A DNA stretch of 5,497 nucleotides, from NCBI GenBank assembly GCA_002770955.1, contig PCUH01000184.1, positions 1 to 5,497 of the forward strand, in the 5' to 3' direction. A program made the translations under genes and the position numbers. The notes below the pieces were generated by a model, which was given only the letters and a program-made list of their open reading frames with translations, was not told where the DNA came from and ran no database searches. Below, one piece after another: positions 1-5,497 of this stretch. Source of the DNA: Flavobacteriales bacterium CG18_big_fil_WC_8_21_14_2_50_32_9. Its GTDB lineage: Bacteria > Bacteroidota > Bacteroidia > Flavobacteriales_E > Vicingaceae. Every line of letters starts with the position of its first letter. Position 1 is the first letter of the stretch.

Positions 1-1872
1 AGAGAATGTATGATCTGCAGAAGCTGCATTATCAATAGTAATTTGTCGTAAGGTTCTGAATTCAGGATTCATCGTGGTTGACCATAATTGCTCTGCATTC
101 ATCTCTCCCAAACCTTTATATCGCTGAATATGAACACTTCCTTCTTTACCTGCTCCTTTAAATTCTTGGATAGTAGCATCTCGTTCTTCATCTGTCCAGC
201 AATATTTTTGGTCTTTTCCTTTTTTCAAAAGATAAAGTGGAGGAGTTGCAATATAAACATGTCCTTTTTCTACTAATTCAAACATATAACGAAAAAAGAA
301 AGTTAAAATCAAGGTCTCAATGTGAGAACCATCCACATCAGCATCACACATAATAATAATTTTATGGTAACGCAATTTTTCGATATTTAATGCTCTCGCA
401 TCTTCTTCTGTTCCAATTCTTACACCAAGGGCTGTATAAATATTTTTTATTTCTTCATTGTCTAAAATTTTGTGTTGCATGGCTTTTTCCACATTCAAAA
501 TCTTACCTCTCAACGGCATAATGGCTTGAAAATGTCTATCTCTTCCTTGTTTTGCTGTTCCGCCCGCAGAATCTCCCTCTACCAAATATATTTCACATTC
601 TGTTGGGTCTTTTGATGCACAATCGGATAGTTTTCCTGGCAACCCTGAGCCTGACATTACATTTTTCCGTTGCACCATTTCACGAGCTTTTGTGGCTGCA
701 TGACGTGCTGTTGCTGCTAAAATTACTTTTTGGACAATGGTTTTTGCATCGGCAGGATGTTCTTCTAAATAATTAGTAAGCATCTCAGAAACTGCCTGAC
801 TAACTGGAGCTGTAACTTCTCGGTTTCCTAATTTTGTTTTTGTTTGCCCTTCAAACTGAGGCTCTTGAACTTTAACTGAAATAATAGCTGTTAATCCTTC
901 TCTAAAGTCATCTCCCGAAATCTCAAATTTCAATTTATCTAACATCCCTGATGATTCAGCATATTTTTTTAATGTTGCTGTTAAACCTCTTCTGAATCCT
1001 GATAAATGTGTTCCTCCTTCGTGGGTATTAATGTTATTTACATATGCATGAATGTTTTCTGAGTAAGATGTATTGTAAATCATGGCTACCTCAACTGGAA
1101 TACCATTTCGCTCACCTTCCATGTGAATGATTTCGGCAATAAGAGGCTCTCTGGTTTCATCAATATACCTAACAAATTCTTTTAACCCTTCGGTGGAATA
1201 AAATTCTTTTGAAATACTATTGCCCTCATCATCTTTTTCTCTATGATCAGTTATTGATATTCTAACTTGTTTGTTCAAGAAAGAGAGTTCTCTCATTCTA
1301 TCTGTCAATGTTTCATAACTAAATACAGTATCCTCAAATATAGTTGGATCTGGTTTAAAGGTTACTTCTGTACCTCTCAAATCTGTTGTTCCTACTTCTT
1401 TTACAGGATAAAGTGCTTTACCTTTTTGATATTCTTGCTCATACACCTTCCCATCACGATAAACAGTTGCTTTTAAATCGTCAGAAAGTGCATTCACAAC
1501 AGAAACTCCCACCCCATGCAAACCGCCCGAAACTTTATAAGAATCTTTATCGAACTTACCTCCAGCTCCAATTTTAGTCATTACTACTTCCAACGCAGAA
1601 ACACCTTCTTTTTTGTGCATATCCACAGGAATTCCTCTACCATTATCTCTAACTCCAACTGAGTTATCTTCATTAATCCACACCTGAATTTCATTACAAT
1701 GACCTCCCATTGCTTCATCTATGGAATTATCTACAACTTCATAAACCAAGTGATGTAATCCTCTAACCCCAACATCTCCAATATACATAGATGGTCGCAT
1801 TCTTACATGCTCCATTCCTTCTAGTGCCTGAATACTATCGGCTGAATAATTTTGTTTCTTTTCTTCGCTCAT
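1..1872 (-). CDS. gyrB: DNA gyrase subunit B (3' end cut by window edge)
   Basis: GyrB is the ATPase and DNA-gate partner of GyrA in the A2B2 gyrase, which introduces negative supercoils. 624 codons are open from the ATG at 1872 to base 1. The GHKL ATPase domain is at the N-terminus: E45 (general base) and N49 in YEVVDNSIDEA, D75 and R78 in RDNGRGIP, then the GGLHGVG lid. The transducer QTK loop is residues 343-345. The TOPRIM domain follows with EGDSAGG at 432-438 and the metal-binding DADVD at 510-514, then QRYKGLGEMNAEQLW. There is no large insert like that of E. coli GyrB, so the full protein should be about 645-650 residues. The last visible residues (FRTLRQITIDNAASADHTFS) belong to the conserved tail, so about 20-25 residues are missing because the window ends, not through mutation. 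The KGLGEMNAEQLW signature favours GyrB; Bacteroidota ParE, as I recall, carries RFKGLGEISP-like sequence. The leader has no Shine-Dalgarno sequence. Confidence 0.98.
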   Translation of the reverse strand, partial: MSEEKKQNYSADSIQALEGMEHVRMRPSMYIGDVGVRGLHHLVYEVVDNSIDEAMGGHCNEIQVWINEDNSVGVRDNGRGIPVDMHKKEGVSALEVVMTKIGAGGKFDKDSYKVSGGLHGVGVSVVNALSDDLKATVYRDGKVYEQEYQKGKALYPVKEVGTTDLRGTEVTFKPDPTIFEDTVFSYETLTDRMRELSFLNKQVRISITDHREKDDEGNSISKEFYSTEGLKEFVRYIDETREPLIAEIIHMEGERNGIPVEVAMIYNTSYSENIHAYVNNINTHEGGTHLSGFRRGLTATLKKYAESSGMLDKLKFEISGDDFREGLTAIISVKVQEPQFEGQTKTKLGNREVTAPVSQAVSEMLTNYLEEHPADAKTIVQKVILAATARHAATKAREMVQRKNVMSGSGLPGKLSDCASKDPTECEIYLVEGDSAGGTAKQGRDRHFQAIMPLRGKILNVEKAMQHKILDNEEIKNIYTALGVRIGTEEDARALNIEKLRYHKIIIMCDADVDGSHIETLILTFFFRYMFELVEKGHVYIATPPLYLLKKGKDQKYCWTDEERDATIQEFKGAGKEGSVHIQRYKGLGEMNAEQLWSTTMNPEFRTLRQITIDNAASADHTFS

Positions 1873-1887
1873 AATATTATTAATATT

Positions 1888-1909
1888 TTTTCGCTTTTTT
1901 TAGCGAAAA
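1888..1909 (-). repeat. 8-bp inverted repeat in the gyrB leader
   Basis: TTTTCGCT (1888-1895) pairs perfectly with AGCGAAAA (1902-1909) around a six-T loop. The inner edge lies 15 bases upstream of the gyrB start codon. It is not a terminator for minus-strand transcription, because the bases that follow it on that strand are A-rich rather than a T-run. It could be a protein-binding dyad, or an RNA hairpin near the ribosome-binding region if transcription starts further upstream. The symmetry is seen; the role is unknown. Confidence 0.6.
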
Positions 1910-1917
1910 CAAATATA
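1910..1917 (-). promoter_or_regulatory. candidate -7 element of the gyrB promoter
   Basis: The minus strand reads TATATTTG, an exact match to the Bacteroidota primary-sigma -7 consensus TAnnTTTG. It ends 38 bases before the gyrB ATG. No TTG or TTTG is present about 19 bases further upstream, so the -33 half is not supported. If it is used, transcription would begin near 1903-1905, inside the dyad at 1888-1909, giving a leader of about 30 bases. The motif match is seen; use as a promoter is inferred. Confidence 0.5.
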
Positions 1918-1937
1918 CCCATTATGTCATTGGTTTT

Positions 1938-1971
1938 GCTTATAAAAAATAAGCTAAATCATATTTTTTAT
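1938..1971. repeat. two overlapping, mutually exclusive AT-rich inverted repeats
   Basis: GCTTAT (1938-1943) pairs with ATAAGC (1949-1954) around AAAAA. Alternatively ATAAAAAATA (1942-1951) pairs with TATTTTTTAT (1962-1971) around a ten-base loop. The two structures share bases, so they cannot form together. They lie between the lipoprotein stop codon and the gyrB promoter candidate. One of them could act as a weak terminator for the phosphatase-lipoprotein transcript, but neither is followed by a clean T-run on the minus strand. In DNA this AT-rich, such repeats may be chance. Confidence 0.4.
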
Positions 1972-1986
1972 TAACAATTCGATTAA
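1968..1986 (-). promoter_or_regulatory. element shared with the RDD upstream region, DnaA-box-like
   Basis: The plus strand reads TTATTAACAATTCGATTAA. It matches 5294-5311 apart from one extra T, and lies 96 bases upstream of the gyrB start codon. TTATTAACA differs from the E. coli DnaA box TTATCCACA at two positions. Here the heptamer ATTAACA occurs twice (1970-1976 and 1982-1988), a 12-base spacing that is close to one helical turn. The repeat and similar placement are seen; a binding role is inferred. Confidence 0.4.
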
Positions 1987-2037
1987 CAGTTTTAGCCCTA
2001 ATAATTAATGTAGATTATATCTATTCTTTAATTACAG

Positions 2038-2679
2038 TTAAGCGGTACAAGGAATTCTTAAATCAATGAAACTAAGTTGCCAAGAACCATTTATTTGTGA
2101 AAAATAAAAGGTATAATTATAGGTGTTTACAACGGTAATTTTTATGGTTTCACTCCTAAACTGAATTGCCTGAACTTCTTTTTCATTCAAATTAGCATAA
2201 TTCCAAATTTCACTGTCTTTTAAGGGGTTTATATTTTCCTGAAAACAACCTTGTTTGTCGTGGTTATTTTTTTCACAAACTACTTTGGGCAACTGTTCCT
2301 CCGCAGGCATTAAACTCAACGAATCGAACTGAAGGTCAAAAAAACCTTGTGCTGTTCCTGTTGTTTTGTATTGCTCAATTGTATATACCTTACTTACTTG
2401 TGGCATAGCCCCCGAACTTTCAATAATGTACAAACCATAATCTTTATAAAAAAGTTGGTTGAACGCTGCTGCATTTTTAGTCTCAATAGCAGCTACCAAT
2501 TGCTGATAAAATTGCAGAAAACTAGTTGTGTCAACTTGTTCTTTAGTCACGTTTGCTATTGAAGTATCTATTGTTTCTTGCTGTTGTTCTTGAATATTAT
2601 TGTCGTTTTGCGATGCTTCTGAGCAGGCAACAAACGAAATTAAAAAACTTACCGCTACTACTTTTTTATACTTTATCAT
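2038..2679 (-). CDS. hypothetical lipoprotein downstream of the phosphatase
   Basis: This encodes a 213-residue protein that I do not recognise. It begins with a lipoprotein signal: positively charged MIKYKK, a hydrophobic stretch, then FVAC with the lipidated cysteine at C19. A polar Q/N/D/E-rich linker follows (about residues 20-50), which would tether a soluble domain to the membrane. Residues 54-80 (FLQFYQQLVAAIETKNAAAF) and the C-terminal alternating segment about 178-206 (TYNYTFYFSQINGSWQLSFID) resemble the opening helix and final strands of an NTF2/SnoaL-like fold; that is a weak impression, not an assignment. Besides C19 there are three cysteines, C135, C145 and C211, so one disulfide in the envelope is possible. 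The ATG start is 11 bp after the phosphatase stop codon, which indicates co-transcription. No Shine-Dalgarno sequence is present. The gene looks intact. The function is unknown. Confidence 0.9.
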   Translation of the reverse strand: MIKYKKVVAVSFLISFVACSEASQNDNNIQEQQQETIDTSIANVTKEQVDTTSFLQFYQQLVAAIETKNAAAFNQLFYKDYGLYIIESSGAMPQVSKVYTIEQYKTTGTAQGFFDLQFDSLSLMPAEEQLPKVVCEKNNHDKQGCFQENINPLKDSEIWNYANLNEKEVQAIQFRSETIKITVVNTYNYTFYFSQINGSWQLSFIDLRIPCTA

Positions 2680-2690
2680 ATTTAATTATT

Positions 2691-4316
2691 TTACTTTACA
2701 AGCTCCTCAATCGCTTTTCCATCGCATGCACTAGGCAGAGCAATATGTAACATTACCGATAGTGTTGCTGCGATGTCTGCTATGGCTACTTGTTCGGTTT
2801 TTTTACCTTGTTTTATGTTGGTGCCATACCACAACAAAGGTACATGTGTATCATAATTATAGGGCGAACCATGTGTTGTGCCTTTTTTTGTCCATTTGTT
2901 TATCCAACCCGAAGCCAATACAAACAACACATCTCCCGAACGCACTTGATGAAAACCTCTTTGCACATTGGCTAAAATTTTTGAGTCGAATTCAGCTGAT
3001 TTCATGCTTGTTGCCGATACTGCTTTTGAAATACCTTTTTGTTGTAACATAAAATTAACTGCAACATTTTCAACATCAATTAAATTTAATTGATGTTCCT
3101 TAATCAACTCATGATTAAAAAACAATTGATAATTGGATAGATTTTCTACTAAATTTTCTACCTTAAATTTTTCAAAAAGAGCTTTATTTACAGCTTGTAA
3201 TGTTGCTTTTTCTTCAAAATATCCTGCGGGAATTTTATTATCAATCGCATGTTGGGGAATGTCTGCTACTCCATGGTCGGCAGTTAGGAAAACTAAAAAA
3301 TTGCCTTCGCCCACCTGTTTTTCTAAAAAAGTTAATAATTCCGCAATTTCTCTATCTAGACGCAAATACGTATCTTCAATTTCTACCGAATAAGGACCAA
3401 ATTGATGTCCGATATAATCGGGAGAAGAAAAACTTATGGCGAGTAAATCTGTAATGGCATCAGCACCTAATTGTTCTTGTTGAATCACTTCCAACGCCAA
3501 TTCTTTCAATATGGTATTACCAAAAGGAGTGCTTTTAATCAAATCATAATTTTTATTGGCTTTTCTCAAAGCTGGTAAATTGTGAGGAAAAATAGGTGCT
3601 TTTTCGCCTTCAAACACTTCTTCGTAAGGATTATTATCTGCAATGCTTTCAGCATATTCAGCAATTGGTAAAAGGGTTTCCCAAGGTTGTTGTAAATAAG
3701 TATTAGCGGAATTTTTTTTGTTGAATGCTTCCAACCATTTAGGTAGTGTTTGCATATAATAGGTGCTTGAAATCCATTTTCCTTCCTCTTCTCCAGCAAA
3801 CCAATATGCAGCATCCGCTTGATGACCAGCAGGCAAAATAGCTCCTCTGTCTTTGATGGAAATGCCTATTACTTTAGCTTGTTTGTTCGCAGTTTTCAAC
3901 TCATCGGCAAAATTGGTTACCAACATTTTTGAAGGCGACATTTTTCCCATGTTGGTGGTAGTACCAACAGATAGCACATTTTCATCGGAAGTGCAATAGA
4001 CATTGGTTTTTGCTATTTTATCGTACCAAGTATTGGCAATGATGCCGTGATTGGCAGGGGTTGTTCCTGAATAAATAGAAGCATGTCCAGGAGCAGTATA
4101 AGTAGGCATATAGTTGAAATGTGTTTGTTTGCAGTTGAAACCAATATTTGCCAATTTTTTAAAACCATCTTCACTATACTTATCCCAAAAACGAGTGAGG
4201 TAATCGTAACGCATTTGATCTACCACTATGCCTACCACTAATTTGGGTTGTTTTTGTTGTGACCAAGCAAAAAAGGTATTTATTGTAAAAAAAATAGCTA
4301 AAAAAAGATGTTTCAT
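2691..4316 (-). CDS. pafA: PafA-like secreted alkaline phosphatase
   Basis: This 541-residue alkaline-phosphatase-superfamily enzyme should hydrolyse phosphate monoesters in the periplasm or outside the cell. The signal peptide is about residues 1-19 (MKHLFLAIFFTINTFFAWS). Catalytic residues align by position with Elizabethkingia PafA as I recall it: nucleophile T74 in TYTAPGH, N95, and K155/R157 in SIKDRGA, the PafA-type phosphate-binding pair. Two-zinc ligands are D33, D347 and H348 on one side and D300, H304 and H482 on the other. No key residue is missing and the length is normal. An in-frame TTG at 4337 would add seven residues, but ATG 4316 puts the signal peptide at the N-terminus, and the upstream TTG lies within the candidate -7 element. 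It is probably the first gene of an operon with the lipoprotein 11 bp downstream. I see no Pho-box-like site that I can defend; PafA of Elizabethkingia is known as phosphate-irrepressible. Phosphodiesterase activity is a possible alternative, but K-x-R argues for monoesters. Confidence 0.95.
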   Translation of the reverse strand: MKHLFLAIFFTINTFFAWSQQKQPKLVVGIVVDQMRYDYLTRFWDKYSEDGFKKLANIGFNCKQTHFNYMPTYTAPGHASIYSGTTPANHGIIANTWYDKIAKTNVYCTSDENVLSVGTTTNMGKMSPSKMLVTNFADELKTANKQAKVIGISIKDRGAILPAGHQADAAYWFAGEEEGKWISSTYYMQTLPKWLEAFNKKNSANTYLQQPWETLLPIAEYAESIADNNPYEEVFEGEKAPIFPHNLPALRKANKNYDLIKSTPFGNTILKELALEVIQQEQLGADAITDLLAISFSSPDYIGHQFGPYSVEIEDTYLRLDREIAELLTFLEKQVGEGNFLVFLTADHGVADIPQHAIDNKIPAGYFEEKATLQAVNKALFEKFKVENLVENLSNYQLFFNHELIKEHQLNLIDVENVAVNFMLQQKGISKAVSATSMKSAEFDSKILANVQRGFHQVRSGDVLFVLASGWINKWTKKGTTHGSPYNYDTHVPLLWYGTNIKQGKKTEQVAIADIAATLSVMLHIALPSACDGKAIEELVK

Positions 4317-4334
4317 TTGATTGAGTTTAAAACA

Positions 4335-4342
4335 CAAATTTA
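4335..4342 (-). promoter_or_regulatory. candidate -7 element of the phosphatase promoter
   Basis: The minus strand reads TAAATTTG, an exact TAnnTTTG match, ending 18 bases before the ATG at 4316. No TTG lies at the expected -33 spacing. If it is used, transcription starts around 4328-4330, giving a short leader and excluding the TTG at 4337 as a start codon. Inference from motif and position only. Confidence 0.45.
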
Positions 4343-4399
4343 CATTTTAATAGTAACACTAATTGGGAAAATGTGTTATGATAATGTTAGCAATGTTGC

Positions 4400-4415
4400 C
4401 ACGAATGCACGAATG
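4400..4415. repeat. tandem CACGAATG x2
   Basis: CACGAATG occurs twice head to tail (4400-4407 and 4408-4415), preceded by TTGC. From memory, GCCACGAATnCACGAAT-type strings recur in intergenic DNA of many Bacteroidota genomes, so this may be a copy or remnant of a dispersed short element. The nearby TGTCATTCAGAAGGAA (4427-4442) has a similar flavour. The duplication is seen; family membership is recollection and has not been checked. Confidence 0.45.
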
Positions 4416-4556
4416 ATAGATTTTATGTCATTCAGAAGGAAACTTTCTTAAATGGTAGTCCAAAATAATAATTTAAGTTATAATAAAACTTTTTAGTTTC
4501 TACTAAGATAGATACCTCCTGTAAGACAAAAAAGGCAATGAAATAATTTATACAAC

Positions 4557-4596
4557 AAAAAAAACCTCTCGATGATAAGCTAAAATCACCGAGAGG
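4557..4596 (-). terminator. intrinsic terminator of the RDD gene
   Basis: Seven base pairs (CCTCTCG at 4565-4571 with CGAGAGG at 4590-4596), one A/C mismatch, then four more pairs (TGAT with ATCA) close an eight-base loop. On the minus strand the stem is followed at once by eight Ts (4557-4564). It begins 20 bases after the RDD stop codon. This is a textbook factor-independent terminator and is directional, because the plus strand has no T-run directly after the stem. It separates the RDD transcript from the phosphatase operon. Confidence 0.92.
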
Positions 4597-4616
4597 ATTG
4601 AAAGAAGATTTTTTAA

Positions 4617-5201
4617 TTATTTTTTAAAAACAGCTGTTTTAGCCACTAAATCATGAATAGCTTGTCTTTTATCTCCAAGAACAAAGAAACAACCTATAAA
4701 AATTATTAATCCAGCAATAGAGCCTATGGTTCCCAAAATAGCAACACTAGTAACACCAGCCAATAAAGCCAATATTGTTCCTGAATATTTTAATAATGCT
4801 CTTACCCATAATGTCCCACCAGCAGCAGCAGTACCATCTTGATTGGCATTTTTAATTTTCAACAACATTTTACCTGGTGTTTGACCTGTAATTCCTTCCA
4901 TTACAAATAGAACCAAGGACATTAAATAAATACCTGCTAATGTTCCTATCATTCCTCCAAGCATTGCTCCGAAGCCACCCATTAAGGCATCTCCTTCGGC
5001 ACTTCCTGTGGCGGCTTGTGACCCAAAAAATATACCTACTAAAGTTGCTCCTAAAGCCATTCCTAAAATACTTCCGACAATTGCATTAAATACAAAGTCT
5101 ATTAAATATGCACCTAAACGAGGACCAAATCCTATTCTGTTTGAATTTTTGTCAGAAGTAACTCCTTGGTTTACTTCTGCAGTTGTAGTTTCTTCACTCA
5201 T
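4617..5201 (-). CDS. RDD family integral membrane protein
   Basis: This encodes a 194-residue inner-membrane protein with one RDD domain. The three residues that name the family are visible: R28 and D35 in RLGAYLID on the first helix, and D184 in AIHDLVAKT near the C-terminus. GQTPGKMLLKIK (106-117) is the other family signature. A polar tail of about 22 residues precedes the domain. Hydrophobic segments lie at about 30-60, 77-102 and 140-175; the last may be two helices split around 157-160. Residues 43-90 are unusually rich in glycine and alanine, which would allow tight helix packing. Family function is poorly defined: some members have been linked to cation/proton exchange, others sit beside unrelated membrane systems, so no substrate is proposed. 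ATG 5201 is the natural start, in an A-rich leader without a Shine-Dalgarno sequence. It has its own terminator, and the 135-base gap upstream suggests its own promoter. Confidence 0.95.
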   Translation of the reverse strand: MSEETTTAEVNQGVTSDKNSNRIGFGPRLGAYLIDFVFNAIVGSILGMALGATLVGIFFGSQAATGSAEGDALMGGFGAMLGGMIGTLAGIYLMSLVLFVMEGITGQTPGKMLLKIKNANQDGTAAAGGTLWVRALLKYSGTILALLAGVTSVAILGTIGSIAGLIIFIGCFFVLGDKRQAIHDLVAKTAVFKK

Positions 5202-5246
5202 AATTTTTTTAGTTTTAGTTAATATTAATTTGTTTGTTTGAGGGAA

Positions 5247-5276
5247 CTAAAATAGAACAAATAATCAAAAACGCAA
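5247..5276 (-). promoter_or_regulatory. candidate promoter of the RDD gene
   Basis: On the minus strand TTG (5274-5276) is followed after 19 bases by TATTTTAG (5247-5254). This is a -33/-7 pair with Bacteroidota spacing and one mismatch to TAnnTTTG. Transcription would begin near 5240, about 40 bases before the ATG. It is the only candidate in the window with both halves, but AT-rich DNA makes chance matches common. Confidence 0.4.
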
Positions 5277-5293
5277 CTTTTGTCTGAAAAATG

Positions 5294-5311
5294 TTATTAA
5301 CAATCGATTAA
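5294..5311 (-). promoter_or_regulatory. second copy of the element found upstream of gyrB
   Basis: The plus strand reads TTATTAACAATCGATTAA, equal to 1968-1986 apart from one missing T. It lies 93 bases upstream of the RDD start codon, compared with 96 for gyrB, and in the same orientation. It lies 17 bases upstream of the RDD -33 candidate. The central AATCGATT is a perfect 8-base palindrome here. The similarity is seen; regulation, or DnaA binding through TTATTAACA, is inferred. Confidence 0.4.
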
Positions 5312-5336
5312 AAAAAGCAGTTGGTCTAAATCGTTA

Positions 5337-5497
5337 TTATTTGCTCCACTCCTTAAAATTAGAGCTTTCCTCATTTTGTTTAAGTAGTTGATAATTGTTG
5401 AAATAATTATTCTTAGCCTGCTTTAAATCAATATTTTCTACCTTCCCCAATGCTCTTTTTAGGGTGATAATTTGTTCATCATCACCAAAATAAGTAC
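5337..5497 (-). CDS. C-terminal fragment of an unrecognised protein
   Basis: A minus-strand frame is open from the window edge (first whole codon 5495-5493) to TAA at 5337-5339, giving 52 residues. The peptide starts TYFGDDEQIITLKRALGKVE and ends NFKEWSK. It is hydrophilic and rich in K, N, E and Q, with a probable helix over ITLKRALGKVENIDLKQAKNNYF, and has no membrane segment. The other two minus frames hit stops within the first 40 bases, and gene direction agrees with every neighbour, so it is probably the true end of a gene whose start lies beyond the window. I do not recognise the family from this tail. No terminator is evident between its stop and the RDD promoter, so read-through into the RDD gene is possible. 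Confidence 0.72.
   Translation of the reverse strand, partial: TYFGDDEQIITLKRALGKVENIDLKQAKNNYFNNYQLLKQNEESSNFKEWSK

Larger units (their letters stand above)
4317..4616. other. 300-base gene-free gap between the RDD and phosphatase genes
   Basis: No credible reading frame is present on either strand. From high to low coordinates it holds the RDD terminator (4557-4596), about 100 bases with no recognisable signal apart from a weak 5-bp repeat (AAACT 4486-4490, AGTTT 4495-4499), a segment at about 4391-4450 that looks like short dispersed-repeat remnants, and the phosphatase promoter candidate near 4340. I see no RNA gene or riboswitch fold that I can support. Confidence 0.6.

Noticed and set aside
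1..20. Natural truncation of gyrB
   Set aside because: The frame runs cleanly into the window edge within the conserved C-terminal tail, so the missing residues are simply outside the window.
88..1577. Several plus-strand frames of 62-74 codons opposite gyrB
   Set aside because: They lie antisense to an unmistakable, uninterrupted GyrB frame and encode low-complexity F/L/S-rich peptides with no motif.
1..1872. ParE (topoisomerase IV subunit B) instead of GyrB
   Set aside because: The RYKGLGEMNAEQLW and NPEFRTLRQITIDNA segments fit GyrB better than the Bacteroidota ParE type as I know it.
2347..3454. Plus-strand frames of 61-96 codons opposite the lipoprotein and phosphatase
   Set aside because: They are antisense to genes with clear signal peptides and catalytic motifs, overlap each other in different frames, and show no domain features.
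3566..3814. An 82-codon minus-strand frame inside the phosphatase gene
   Set aside because: It is an out-of-frame shadow. The phosphatase frame carries all conserved catalytic residues across this region without interruption.
5231..5240. TTTG repeats (tgtttgtttg) as a tandem repeat or plus-strand -33 element
   Set aside because: Only about three four-base units, with no matching -7 element and no plus-strand gene downstream.
5008..5241. A 77-codon plus-strand frame opposite the RDD gene start
   Set aside because: It is antisense to the RDD frame, which has the diagnostic R, D and D residues and the GQTPGK motif.
1..5497. CRISPR array, tRNA, rRNA, insertion sequence or phage genes
   Set aside because: No regularly spaced repeats, cloverleaf or conserved rRNA strings, transposase frames or terminal inverted repeats were seen on either strand.

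Overview
The window looks like chromosomal DNA from a member of the Bacteroidota. It is AT-rich, start codons lack Shine-Dalgarno sequences and sit in A/T-rich leaders, and upstream regions carry TAnnTTTG-type -7 elements. Gene content agrees: a PafA-type alkaline phosphatase, a short GyrB without the E. coli-type insert, and a predicted SPII lipoprotein. A class- or genus-level assignment cannot be made from this sequence alone.

Every gene reads on the minus strand. In transcription order, from high to low coordinates, these are: the C-terminal 52 codons of an unrecognised gene (5337-5495); an RDD-family membrane protein (4617-5201) with a strong intrinsic terminator just past its stop (4557-4596); a 300-base gene-free gap (4317-4616) with short repeat-like remnants; a secreted PafA-like phosphatase (2691-4316) followed 11 bp later by a small lipoprotein of unknown function (2038-2679), probably one operon; a 165-base regulatory gap; and gyrB (1-1872), whose last roughly 20-25 codons lie beyond the window edge.

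Functionally this is a mixed, mostly housekeeping neighbourhood. GyrB is the ATPase/TOPRIM subunit of DNA gyrase. The phosphatase is an envelope or periplasmic enzyme that would release phosphate from organic monoesters, and the lipoprotein is probably co-expressed with it at the envelope. The RDD protein is an integral membrane protein of unknown substrate. I see no mobile element, CRISPR array, tRNA, rRNA or defence system, and nothing that amounts to a new biological system.

The most interesting non-coding signal is a nearly identical 18-19 base element, TTATTAACAAT(T)CGATTAA. It lies in the same orientation 93-96 bases upstream of both the gyrB and RDD start codons and contains a DnaA-box-like core. 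The gyrB leader also has an 8-bp dyad directly before the start codon.
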